A stretch of DNA of 15,732 bases from Rodentolepis nana. Lineage: Eukaryota > Platyhelminthes > Cestoda > Cyclophyllidea > Hymenolepididae. Both the position numbers and the translations under genes were made by a program. The notes beneath the pieces are model-generated. The model saw nothing but the letters and a program-made list of their open reading frames with translations. It had not been told where the DNA came from and made no database searches. Within the stretch, counting starts at the first letter, position 1. Each line of letters opens with the position of its first letter. The DNA lies in the NCBI GenBank assembly GCA_900617975.1, contig UZAE01012918.1:1-15732 (forward strand). The letters run 5' to 3'. Shown piece by piece: positions 1 through 8,934 of this stretch.

Positions 1-149
1 GAGTACTGTGGAAAGGGTCGAATATGACATACAGTGGGGTGATGGTAGTTAGAAGTCAGAAGTCAACTGCCGGTTTATAGACTTTTTGCCGTATGAGTAA
101 ACGTTGTCCAGGGTGCACCACGTGGAATTAAGTCTATCGCACACCCCCA
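1..149 (-). mobile_element. SINE-like element copy 1, cut by window edge
   Basis: This is the 5' (head) part of the dispersed short element, read on the minus strand. It matches the other copies from the GAGTACTGTGGAA block through the ACAGTGGGGT, CAACTGCCGGTTTATAGAC and TTTTTGCCGTATGAGTA blocks to the CGCACACCCCC end, which is the element's 5' terminus. The tail half lies outside the window, so length and target duplication cannot be judged. The splice-donor-like AGGTAAGT found in most other copies has decayed here to ATTAAGT. It carries no coding capacity; any open frame over it is accidental. Confidence 0.85.
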
Positions 150-1744
150 TAAAATAAGAATTAAAGTTGCATTTGATACATTTTTTTCTGTTATCTAATA
201 ACAAATTATTGATTACATTGAAAATTAGGGAGTGTTTAGCGCTATATTCGATTATGGATGAAATCCTTCCACTCCATTGACCTATTGAATTATTTATATT
301 AAGCGCTCGGTGTGTACTTAATTGGCCAATCATTGGACAACCAATTTAGCGTTAAAAAATAGGGATGTTATCCATAAATTTGCCAAAACTTTTATTCAAG
401 TACTAGCAGACTAAGACGTGAAGTAGCATCGAATTCCTCTAGTTGAACTGAGTTATGAATTCTTACAAAGTCTTCCAAAGAACTACACCCCCCCCCCCTC
501 TATTCACAGCCAAGTTTATTCCTGAAGGCTTAGATGATATGGCATCAAATCCCAAATGGCAAAATTAAGAGTTAAAGTGGAAGAAAGTAAGTGTGAGTAA
601 GTAGTTTTCAAGAAAGAATAGGGAAGATGAATTGGCGAAAAGAGCTAGGTAGTAATAAAGTACTATTGTGGAGGTCAAATGAAGTACGGCTTTATGTTAA
701 AGTGTGAGTAAATATACGCGGTTTCTAAATACCACAGATGCCGTTCAATCTAAATTCTTAAGACGTCCCTTGTTGGATCGATTTCAACTTTGTTGCGCTT
801 GAAAAGCATTAATTTTGTTCTTCCTAATTCTCATAAAGTTGATCTGTATTCAATCAGCCAGCCATATGCACTTTCAGAAGTACCGGCACTCTTAGCAAAC
901 TCTCTCTTAACTTTTGAGGTATTTGAATTACTTCCAAGTTTAATGAAAGGTCCGTAGAATGTGTCGCCTTCTTATGCTTATTCGTACCTTTCTTTGCAGG
1001 AGTCCAGGGTACCATATATGCGTCAGTCAACAACTGTGAATGCTATTAATGCACAATTTACTATACCGAGAACTTAATGGTAATGGTAGCACGCCGATAG
1101 GAAACGTGTTGAACAAATGTCACTCTTCCAACCATTTTCTAATTCCATCGTGTGGAAGTCGAGAGTCATCAGACCACTCGCACAAAAGGTTTTAAAAACC
1201 GAAGAAAACGTGTATTTTACGACACCCAGTAATAAAGTTAAATCGTGTGGCCAAGGTAGGTAGCTCCACTTACAAATTAATGACCAATTGTAGTCCTCAA
1301 CAGGCGGTCGTGGTCAATTTTTTATCTGCGGTTAATGGATTTAGTCGTACATGCGCATGCTACCAACGATTGGGTGGAGACTAGCAAAACAATACGAGTT
1401 CAGGAGAGAGAGAGAGGAATAGCACAAATGGGGAGGGGTTGGGGTGGGGTGGGAGTTGGGGAACAAGATCACTTTGATTGTGGAATTGGTAATTCTAGCA
1501 AAAAATGGGCACATAGGCTTTAGGTAGCAATAAAAGCGTACGGCATTGTTGAAAACACAATATTTTACCGACCGGAAATATTCACCTTCATTCATACAGT
1601 TCAAATGCGCTAGTCAAGACAGCGAGATATGGAATGGAGGAGACAGCTATTTTGGACATTAAAATGCAAAAATTCCTTTCTTCAACTTAGCTTGTGCTAA
1701 TTTGATGGGCAGGGACATTGTAAGTTCCGTTGACTGCATCGATT
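150..1744. other. no gene recognised; AT-rich intergenic or intronic DNA
   Basis: I see no convincing coding frame, RNA gene or copy of the short element in this 1.6 kb. It holds an 11-base poly-C run near 488-498 and the GA/G-rich tract listed separately at 1402-1461. Short open frames on both strands over 1335-1604 run through that low-complexity tract and are not credible genes. Confidence 0.7.
1402..1461 (+). repeat. GA run followed by G-quadruplex-prone G tract
   Basis: A short (GA)n run at about 1402-1417 is followed from 1430 by G runs of 4, 4, 4, 4, 3 and 4 separated by 1-4 bases (1430-1433, 1435-1438, 1441-1444, 1446-1449, 1451-1453, 1458-1461). This satisfies the usual G3+N1-7 quadruplex pattern on the plus strand. 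Function is not shown. Confidence 0.75.
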
Positions 1745-2161
1745 GGTTCATGTGTTAGGACATAGTGATGCTTTATTGGTTGTTAGATTAGTGGGCTTTT
1801 GTCAAAGTGATCTCAATTACCTAAGAACTAAGTATCAGTTTGCTCATGGCAGATTCAAAAATTGGTACTGTCATCCCCGGCGAGGACTAGACTGGCCGAT
1901 GTCTTTCCACACAATGAAAACCTCAATCAGAGGAGAATTTAGGACTTCAAGAAGCAACGAACTTAAAGCCAGAACAAAGAAGAGTCAGTGGACATCGCCG
2001 ACTGGCCAAGAATCAAAGCTGTTGCAGAATTTAGACCGTGTACCGGACACGATTGCCTTTGCAAGGACAGAAATCCAGAGATACTGTGTTGCCAGATGCC
2101 AACTAATGAACTATTGTTAACCATTCTAAGGCCTATTTACGTTCCTCCTCTCTCCTTGTGA
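1745..2161 (+). pseudogene. decayed LINE ORF2 fragment: RNase H-like piece and C-terminal TGHDCL/cysteine segment
   Basis: This is a broken fragment of a LINE (non-LTR retrotransposon) polyprotein. The clearest part is the open stretch 1967-2161, without an ATG, which reads DWPRIKAVAEFRPCTGHDCL at 2000-2059 and continues as a degraded cysteine-containing segment (LCCQMPTNELLLTILRP, 2084-2134) to a TGA at 2159. From memory of the family, the AVAxFRLxTGHDCL block followed by CxLC...MD..HL..C lies at the C-terminus of Jockey/I-type LINE ORF2 proteins in animals, just after RNase H. Upstream, in another frame, IPGED at 1873-1887 and the surrounding bases resemble the RNase H motif HCGIPGNExAD, and SDALLVV near 1766 may be its SDSxALxAV part. 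At least one frameshift and two in-frame stops (1940, 1964) show it is dead. The LINE assignment of the C-terminal block is fairly firm; the RNase H part is tentative. Confidence 0.65.
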
Positions 2162-2216
2162 AGCCTGAAGTCAACTAAGGGGCTAATGATAGATACCATA
2201 ATACCAGCCATTTGTA
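2140..2216 (+). mobile_element. 3' module of the short element, fused to the LINE remnant
   Basis: These 77 bases match the 3' module of the dispersed element in sense orientation: a TTCCTCCTCTC block, TTGTGAAGCCTGAAGTCAAC, AGGGGCTAATGATA, then CCAGCCATTTGTA ahead of an AT-rich stretch. None of the element's head or middle is present. It begins where the LINE reading frame ends, in the same orientation, and the LINE-frame TGA at 2159 falls inside it. It is either a 5'-truncated short element or, more interestingly, the 3' untranslated end of the LINE itself. Confidence 0.7.
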
Positions 2217-2595
2217 CAAATATATTAATTAAGAAATTTACACCATGTCATGGATCTTCAGTTAGGAAGTATACGATGTACAAAAATAAATTTCTATCCA
2301 AATTTCGACATAATAATAAAACAGCCATTAATAATAAGTAGCGATGGAGCTTGAAATAGACGAACACATGTTTACGTTACTTTGCGCTTTTTACATCAAA
2401 TCTCTGTGGTTTGTTGCTACAGGCGCTTCCAAAGCAATTAGTGCTAGAACCGCATATAAAAGTATTCCTCTCAAGACGCGAAATAAGTTCCGCCAACTTA
2501 CTTCCCCCCACATAATGGGTTACGCCCATAATGAGAACGCCTGTTCACAAAACAAAAACCATCACCCCCACGATATGTCTTGGAACGCATTGCTG

Positions 2596-2632
<37 letters not shown>

Positions 2633-2825
2633 CAATATGAGTTTTTATTAACATTATTTCTCTTCCATTATCATGGAAACCAAAAGAGGCTTCGCATGGA
2701 AGCTTATTCGATTGAAGTTGGTGGACGTCAGCAATGTCGCGTAGTTCAAATGGAGAGAAAAGATAACTGTTGACCAAAATGCCTTTTTTTTAATTTAGGA
2801 GTTAAGTAAATGTTACTATTTGTTC
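2217..2825. other. no gene recognised; contains a CA repeat
   Basis: AT-rich spacer between the LINE remnant and element copy 2. The only structured content is the CA microsatellite at 2599-2629. An open frame at 2344-2640 ends in the translated CA repeat (HTHTHT) and shows no recognisable domain, so I do not call it a gene. Confidence 0.65.
2599..2629. repeat. (AC)n microsatellite
   Basis: About 15 uninterrupted AC dinucleotide units. It is a pure simple repeat, so its length is likely polymorphic. Confidence 0.97.
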
Positions 2826-3215
2826 ATTTATTTATTTATTTCAAATGTCAGGCGTTTTGGTAGTTATCATTGGCCCTTTAGTTGACTTCGAGCTTCACAG
2901 AGAGGGGGAAGAACATCAAACTCACAAAATGGTTGAGAGGTGCGGAACAGAATAATGATTCACAGATGTAAAAGAGACAGACAGACAGAGACAAAGTCAG
3001 AATAATGATTCACAGATGTAAAAGAGACAGACAGACAGAGACAAAGGCTTAGAAAGGGCAAGACGAGTACTGTGGAAGTGGTCGAATATAATATACAGTG
3101 GGGTCATGGTAGTTTGATGGTGGAAGTCAACTGCCGGTTAATAGACTTCTTTTTGCAGTATGAGTATACGTTGCCCAGTGTGCACCACACGGAGGTAAGT
3201 CTCTCGTATACCACA
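2826..3215 (-). mobile_element. SINE-like element copy 2 with an internal 50-bp duplication
   Basis: Full-length copy on the minus strand: (ATTT)n tail at 2826-2841, 3' module (CAGGCGTTTTGGTAGTTATC onward), purine-rich middle, ACAGTGGGGTCATGGTAG block, and head ending at about 3215. It is about 50 bp longer than its relatives because the middle is tandemly duplicated (see 2948-3046). AAATGT-containing sequence on both sides (about 2808-2825 and 3216-3232) could be a degraded target duplication, but an indel is needed to align it. A GAGGTAAGT donor-like motif is intact at about 3192-3200 on the plus strand. Confidence 0.9.
2948..3046. repeat. perfect tandem duplication, period 50 bp
   Basis: The 49 bases at 2948-2996 are repeated without mismatch at 2998-3046, each containing AATAATGATTCACAGATG, AAAAGAGACAG and ACAGACAGAGACAAAG. 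It lies in the GACA-repeat-rich middle of element copy 2. Other copies have a single unit, so the duplication arose in this copy or its source. Confidence 0.97.
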
Positions 3216-3982
3216 AAATGTATTTTCTGTCCATAACTGAAAATTTTCCCAAAAAGTCGAAACCTTTCTACTGGGCACCATGTGATTGGCGGAATATTAT
3301 CTAGCTTTCAAATTTTGCGAATTAAGATAGAAACCAGTAATTTAGTCTCCACCACGTCTGAATTCACAAGAACCTAGGAGTTTGGCACGAGTAAGCTAGT
3401 CCCATCTCCATACACTGAGATGATGATAATACGATTGAACTCAATCGGCTTTAACAATTATTAAATCAACCTCACTGATCAAAACACTGAACACTGTGGA
3501 AATGGACTGGTTTCATTAACTCGTCAGTTTTACCATTCATTTTTTTAATCATTGTTCTATTATATTATATTATTTCCTGTGATTAAGTCTGGTAAAAGTT
3601 GCTGTGCTGTCTTGAGCCAAAATGGCGGTGAATCAGCGAGGGCCTATTTGGGGGGAAAAATTGGAGAAGAAATGATTCTGGAGAAAAGTCGGCATTCCAG
3701 AGCCTAAGACCTTTAGTCGATTTATTTTTGTTTACAATTTCAATCAATTTATGTTGATGTCGCGAAAAGATTATGCAGATGATTTGACGAGTTGGTTTTG
3801 AGTTTCGAATAAAACAGTTGACAAAAGTTCTCATTCGAAAAAACAACCCATCTTCTGAAGTCAATGCATCTGTAACCAATGAATCCTCTTGAAGATAATG
3901 AAATGAGGCATGAAGGCTTATTTACATCTGATCGTCTCTGAGTGCAATCAACAGAAACTACCATAAATCTTAAGCATTCACC

Positions 3983-4013
3983 AATATGCCAGGCGTTTTA
4001 GTGACTAAGATTA
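3983..4013 (-). mobile_element. possible tiny remnant of the element's 3' end
   Basis: ATATGCCAGGCGTTTT resembles the start of the antisense 3' module (ATGGCAGGCGTTTTGATAG), after which similarity is patchy. About 16 aligned bases are convincing and the rest is not, so chance is possible. Confidence 0.3.
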
Positions 4014-4170
4014 TAAGACGCCAAGATGGAATAAATTAAAAACCTCGGGTTAATATTTGAGTGATTCATGCCCACAGAGAGTAGAAAAACTTCTTATGTG
4101 TTCCGCCCGTAGGACTCGAGGGTCGCAATTAGTCATTCAGGTACTGCGAGCATGAGAAAGGGAGGGTCGT

Positions 4171-4210
4171 CCACCCCTTCTCCCCCTCCCCCCTCCCTCC
4201 CCTCTCACCC
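4171..4210 (-). repeat. C-rich tract, G-quadruplex-prone on minus strand
   Basis: The plus strand has C runs of 4, 5, 6, 3, 4 and 3 separated by T-containing spacers, so the minus strand meets the quadruplex pattern. It sits 110 bases from a G-rich tract of similar size on the plus strand. Confidence 0.7.
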
Positions 4211-4319
4211 AAGTTCGTTCTCACCCAGTCCATTAGGCTAGACTGCTAGCCTCGGCAGTACATTTTTTGACCTAATGAAATCGCCATACGTATAGCTTTT
4301 TAATTGGGTGCCAATGGAA

Positions 4320-4362
4320 GGGGATGGCGGGGTGGGGCGAAGGGGCGGGGAGGGGAGGGGGG
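4320..4362 (+). repeat. G-rich tract, strong G-quadruplex pattern
   Basis: G runs at 4320-4323, 4329-4332, 4334-4337, 4342-4345, 4347-4350, 4352-4355 and 4357-4362, mostly with single-base loops. This is the strongest quadruplex-type pattern in the window. An overlapping minus-strand open frame (4300-4500) is a low-complexity artefact. Confidence 0.8.
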
Positions 4363-4917
4363 TAAGACATGAAGTGGATAAGACTTGGCAGCTATTCTAA
4401 TGTGAAAGAATAGGTGGGACACTTTTGTCCACCTAAATGAACTCTTTACTTCGAATAGTTGGGTAAAAGAGATTAGATATCGATGGCATTGACGTTGCAA
4501 ATAGCAATGTCAAGGCATCACTTGACCCCTAATTCCCTCGGGACTGTACCGTCCTCTTTCAAAATAAGCTCCATTGGTAGTAGACTCGTCACAGAAGTCG
4601 CTGTTGGCGTTTGAAACATGTTCAATACGTGTCTATAGCCTTCGCTTGATACCACCATAACTCATCACTCTGACGGCATCGGTCTGTTGTGAGACACGCG
4701 TGAGTGCGGTTGGGTGCTTTTCTAGAATAATTAGAGTATTAAGGGGTTACTGCACTTTGAATTACGATTTAAGTTAAAAATTCTTTCAATTACTTTAATT
4801 TTGTTTAAGGACTCGTTAAATTATCATCATAGTAGATGTCATTATCCGAGTATCTTTCAAGCCTTCCGTCACTTGAAAGTTTTTAGAGCACAGTAATTCA
4901 GGTTATGATTGATAGAG

Positions 4918-5228
4918 TGGGGTGTGTGATGGACTTACCTCTACGTAGTATATCCTGGCCAACTTATACTCATACGGCAAGAAGTCAATAAACCGGCACT
5001 TCAAACTACCATGACCCCACTGTATGCCATATTCTACCACTTCCACAATACTCACCAAACCTTTCTCCTCCTTTGTCTTTTTCTATCTCTTTTGTATCCT
5101 TGAATCACTTTTCTGTTCCCGCTCTTGAATTTTTCTCACTGTGATGTTTCTCCCCTCTGTGAAACCCGAAGTCAGCTAAATGGCTAATGATAACTATTAT
5201 TAAGCATGCCATTTGAATTGAATAAAAC
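4918..5228 (+). mobile_element. SINE-like element copy 3
   Basis: Sense copy beginning TGGGGTGTGTGATGGACTTACC and passing through the TACTCATACGGCAAGAAGTC, CTACCATGACCCCACTGTAT and TTCCACAATACTCACC blocks. The pyrimidine-rich middle follows, then the 3' module (TGTGAAACCCGAAGTCAGC, GGCTAATGATAACTAT) and a poorly kept tail near 5211-5228. It lacks about 16 bases of the usual CAGTTGACTTCTGACTTCAA stretch. No clear target duplication was found, which together with its divergence suggests an older copy. Confidence 0.9.
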
Positions 5229-7266
5229 AAATATTAATTTAATACCTTTAAGAATATGTTTTTTTTATATTAACTCTTCATCACAATTCTACCATGTATT
5301 GAAGTATTGGTTAAGATGCAATTTAATTCCAATTCCGCATTAAACCATTTCAAAAAAAATACTTCGAAACCCCAAAATGTCTATTGAAGCATTAGGCATC
5401 TCGTAAAATTGGTCCCACTGAAATGAACTATAAAAGATGCATTTTGTCGTAAATTCCTGATAGATAAAATTTTTTATACGACCAGTTAGCAGACAAATGT
5501 GCTAATTTAAGGTATATTTGAAATTAAACTCAATTATCAGTACCTTTCAGTATCTGTTTGAATCTCTTTTAAGTGTACTGTGTCATTTAAATTATACCGT
5601 CATTTAGAGTTCGAAAAGGCCTATTACCGCTGAATATTGAGCAGAAACATTAGCCAAAATGATTCATTTAAAGCAAGGTGTCTGTTATACAATATTGGCT
5701 TGAAATGGAAGATTATTTTAACAAATAAGTAGTTTATTCGTTTGAAAGAATTGTGCCTAGTATACGAATTGAATAGTAAGGTGTGTAGTTCCTGTATTCA
5801 AATGCACTGAGGATGGATATTTGTTAGACACTTTACGATTGTCCTACCTATATTGGGCATCCGTTTTCCTCCTAAAATTGTCACGTGCCTTTCTTGTCAC
5901 GGAACCATTTTCTAGTCATTCACCTATGAAGTTTGAAATATGAAATGGATGTGTGAATATGCGCATTCGCTTTGGGCTAAACACAAGAGGAATGTTAGCG
6001 AAATCAATTTGTGGTTGTTCTTGAGGTTCCCTTAGGTACTCAGAACCTGTCGAAATAAAACTAGCATCTTTTCATGCAAAAACACTTTATTTAGAAATTT
6101 CCTTCCCGGTAAAATTAACAAAATTGCATTTCTATTATAATCTCCTGTTATCTATCTGATTGGTTTGTTTATAAATTTCAAGGTCAACTGTAGGTATTCT
6201 TTTAACACGACTCTATTTGGAATCTGGGGGGTGAGCATTATGCCTTAAAGTTATCCCGTTAAAGCAGCAGACACGGGGAAAAACATTAAGAAAAAGGAAA
6301 AAAATGTAAAAAATTTTCCAAAATTCAGCGCTTTGAGAACTCGGAAATATTTCCTTTTCACTAATCTACAGAATCTCTGATACGGCATATCGTTGAACTG
6401 CGTTGAACTTAAGGCGAATCGAGCTTTTATTAGTTGACATAAAAAGATGCGAATTTTTCATCAACCTCCCACCCTCATAATAGATACAATAGCTAACCTA
6501 TTGATACAGCGGTCAAGAATCGCTGATTGCGAGGGACAAGTGTGTTACATGTCTCCCCATGGTCACTTACAAAGCTTACCTTCGAGGAAAATGTCTTGAT
6601 GCTACCTGAGTAATTCAGTGAAAAGCCCTCTAAACTCCTAAAACGCTTCAATTGTCTGTCTGCACCTAAAAAGTACTGTGAAGACTAGATGACCTGTGGT
6701 TGGCGTAGAGGCGCTTATTTTAAACTCCCAGTATTTGTACCATTTCGAGAGTTCATTTGACGTATTCTTTTGTGGCCGTCTTGAAAATTTACAAACTGAT
6801 TTCTGCTGTCAAATTTGCAGCTTGGTTGAAGAAATTGACAAAATTGCATTAGAGAAAGTTGCAAATCAGTACACGAATTCGCGTAGTAAATGTGACTGCC
6901 GTATGACTCAACAGAAATTTGGAGAACACAAGTTATGTGAAATGAATTAAAAGATTTTCAAGTGAAAAAGGGGTCACAGAATGTTCCTTCACCCATGTAA
7001 ACCTTTTATAATTTAGCAGATTCGATGAGGTCACACTTTTTGCGAACCGTGTGACAATTGAAGTGGGAGGGGGGGGGGAGACTTAACTTTTGAACCCCGA
7101 AGGGAAAACAGCGAACTCTCCAATATCCCTGATTACATGCTTCGAGAGTGAGATTAAAGATTTGAATTGACGGGAGTATATGACAGGTAAGAGAAATGTG
7201 GAAATTTCCGCCGGATACAGATTCTGGTACTGCACTGATTTCGAGAGAACTACAGAATAATTTGGG

Positions 7267-7268
<2 letters not shown>
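5229..7268. other. no gene recognised
   Basis: Two kilobases of AT-rich DNA without a supported gene or element copy. One open frame at 6696-6950 starts at GTG; an ATG at 6689 is in another frame. It encodes a cysteine-containing sequence that I cannot place in any family. A 12-base poly-G run lies near 7066-7078. Position 7006-7269 is open on the minus strand but shows no domain. Confidence 0.65.

Positions 7269-7301
<33 letters not shown>
7269..7301. repeat. (AT)n microsatellite
   Basis: About 16 uninterrupted AT units, self-complementary and able to extrude as a cruciform. It is not part of an element tail: the nearest copy begins 145 bases later. Confidence 0.97.
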
Positions 7302-7303
<2 letters not shown>

Positions 7304-7434
7304 ACTAATTCATTTAAAATTGTTTAATAAAATGCTTTCGTTAAATTCTGAATATTAAATATCATGTCGTCCATGGAGACCAGCGAATTTCCCCAAAATA
7401 CTTCTTATTAAATCACCTTGAATTCAATCTCCAT

Positions 7435-7445
7435 TGATTGGACGA
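7435..7445. repeat. 5' target-site duplication of copy 4
   Basis: TGATTGGACGA here is repeated exactly at 7774-7784, directly flanking element copy 4. A perfect 11-bp match at both borders is good evidence of a target-site duplication. Confidence 0.88.
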
Positions 7446-7773
7446 TGGGGTGTGCGATAGACTTACCTCCACGTGGTGCACCCTGGGCAACGTATATTCA
7501 TACGGCAAAAAAGTCTATTAACTGGCAGTTGACTTCTCACTTCAAACTACCATCACCTCACTCTATGCCATATTCGACTACTTTCACAGTACTCAACTCA
7601 CCTTTTTTTCTACCTTTGTGTTTGTCTCCTACATCTTTGAAACACTCTTCTGTTTCCCCCCCCCCTCTCGACTTTTTACAATTTGATGTTCCTTCTCCTC
7701 TGTGAAGTCTGAAGTCAACTAACGGGCTAATGATAACCATCAAGACGCCTGTCATTTGATATAAATAAATAAA
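7446..7773 (+). mobile_element. SINE-like element copy 4, full length with target duplication
   Basis: This is the best-preserved unrearranged copy, about 328 bp in sense orientation, and a good reference for the family. It starts TGGGGTGTGCGATAGACTT and has CCACGTGGTGCACCCTGGGC, CATACGGCAAAAAAGTC and CATATTCGACTAC blocks, then a CT-rich middle with a 10-base poly-C at about 7656-7665. The 3' module (TGTGAAGTCTGAAGTCAAC, GGGCTAATGATAACCATC) leads to a (ATAA)n tail at about 7759-7773. Perfect 11-bp direct repeats flank it. There are no terminal inverted repeats and no open frame of its own. The tail contains AATAAA, a potential poly(A) signal. Confidence 0.93.
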
Positions 7774-7784
7774 TGATTGGACGA
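7774..7784. repeat. 3' target-site duplication of copy 4
   Basis: TGATTGGACGA immediately after the ATAA tail, identical to 7435-7445. Confidence 0.88.
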
Positions 7785-8934
7785 ACTGAAGTAGCTGAAA
7801 TGGATGAAAAGTAACTTCTCAGCTGCTGAAGGAAAGGCTTTGAATAGATGGGACTGGAATAATCCATAGAATGTATGGTATCATCCAGAAAAGAAGCATA
7901 GTTAAGAAGGGGAAATGAAACCATAATTTCAAGTAAATTAGGGTAATCAATGCCAGCAATGAAGACATTCCTGACTGAATTAAGCTTTTCAAGGTGTCTG
8001 GAGAGAAAAAATATGAAAGTTTGATTTCCGACGGCTAGAATCATGGAAGCTTTTCTCCTAAACTTCTGGACGACTGGAAATTGAGAGCGAGGTGGAAAAT
8101 TTGTAGAAAATTACTTATGGGAAGAAGACGCTGTTCAAAGTTGAATAATATACATAAATACACTCCTGACGAGGCAATAGTTCTCTGTGGAATGGTAAAC
8201 CGAATTCACCAAGAGACGTCAATTGAAGCGAATAAGTTCCAAGGAGAAAGAGGCCTTAAAGGAGAAGGCATTCCAGCTTTAAATCGCAATTCTATGAAAG
8301 CGCATTTAGTACAATGTGTGCATTGTGTGTGTGTGTGTTCCTTCGTTAGACACATCCTTACTAGCTGGTATTTAGCTCCTATACATTTTGCTCCATAAGT
8401 TAGACTTTTCCAAATCTATTCTACAGTGCCTACGAGCATTTGTTTGAAGTTTAAAATACTTCTAAGCACAAATTAAAGCTTCGTTTGCTCTTGATGCGCA
8501 AAGGGTAAAAAACCGATTTAAGCCCATTAGGAGTTGAATAGGGATAATAGGGGCTACCCCGGAGCCGATCTAAGGAGGAAGTCAGATTCTACTATCTGTC
8601 TTAATGCCAAGGATTAAATGGGTGATCGTTTACAAGCCTCTATTGAATTTGAGACTCTGTATTTGGTCGATGGACAAGCTGACCACTGCGCTGCTGACTC
8701 GAAGAAGAAACAATCGTGAATCACTTGCCTCCGTCATGAAGAAAAAATAATTCAACCACATTGCTTGATTTTAAATTATTTTATCAAGTAATTTTGTTAA
8801 AGCAGGTGGAAACCTAATCTCAACACTCCAATATATATATAAGGGCACTTTACTCCAAAACCAGTGAAATCGTAGACCTATTTTGCACTTTTATTTATCA
8901 ATAGGGTTAATACGTGAGTTTATCTCACCAACTT
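7785..8934. other. no gene assigned; one unexplained minus-strand open frame
   Basis: No element copy is present. The minus strand is open from an ATG at 8044 to 7727, with a splice-acceptor-like TTTTTTCTCTCCAG just inside it (minus strand, about 8023-8010). The encoded sequence matches no family I know, and its last part is antisense element sequence. A plus-strand open frame at 8081-8398 starts at TTG and ends in a translated GT repeat (8323-8338). Neither is called as a gene. Confidence 0.55.
8922..8934. repeat. probable 5' target-site duplication of copy 5
   Basis: ATCTCACCAACTT matches ATCTCAAAAACTT at 9437-9449 in 11 of 13 positions, directly at the two borders of copy 5. The two mismatches fit post-insertion decay. 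Confidence 0.7.

Larger units (their letters stand above)
3216..4917. other. no gene recognised; C-rich and G-rich tracts
   Basis: This 1.7 kb contains no supported gene. Two overlapping minus-strand open frames near 3583-3964 show no family signature. The region holds a C-rich tract (4171-4210), a G-rich tract (4320-4362) and a possible 30-base fragment of the short element's tail (3983-4013), each listed separately. Confidence 0.65.

Noticed and set aside
1743..2120. The 125-codon open frame read as a novel protein
   Set aside because: The recognisable LINE block lies in another frame (2003 onward), so this frame is a shadow of a frameshifted LINE remnant.
2344..2640. A 98-codon plus-strand open frame
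   Set aside because: It ends in a translated CA repeat and has no recognisable domain or supporting context.
6696..6950. An 84-codon frame with several cysteines
   Set aside because: It starts at GTG, so it has no true ATG at that position. The cysteines follow no known zinc-binding spacing and no family could be named.
7446..7600. tRNA-type A and B boxes in the element head
   Set aside because: The closest B-like match (ATTCGAC near 7571) is about 125 bases from the 5' end and imperfect, and no A box was convincing, so I did not call a pol III promoter.
7446..7773. The element as a MITE or other DNA transposon
   Set aside because: No terminal inverted repeats are visible (start TGGGGTGTGCG, end ATAAATAAA), and duplication lengths vary from 11 to 14 bp.
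8525..8600. A GGGGCTACCCC-containing stretch that felt transposon-like
   Set aside because: It occurs once in the window, the stem is only four bases, and I could not tie it to a known family.
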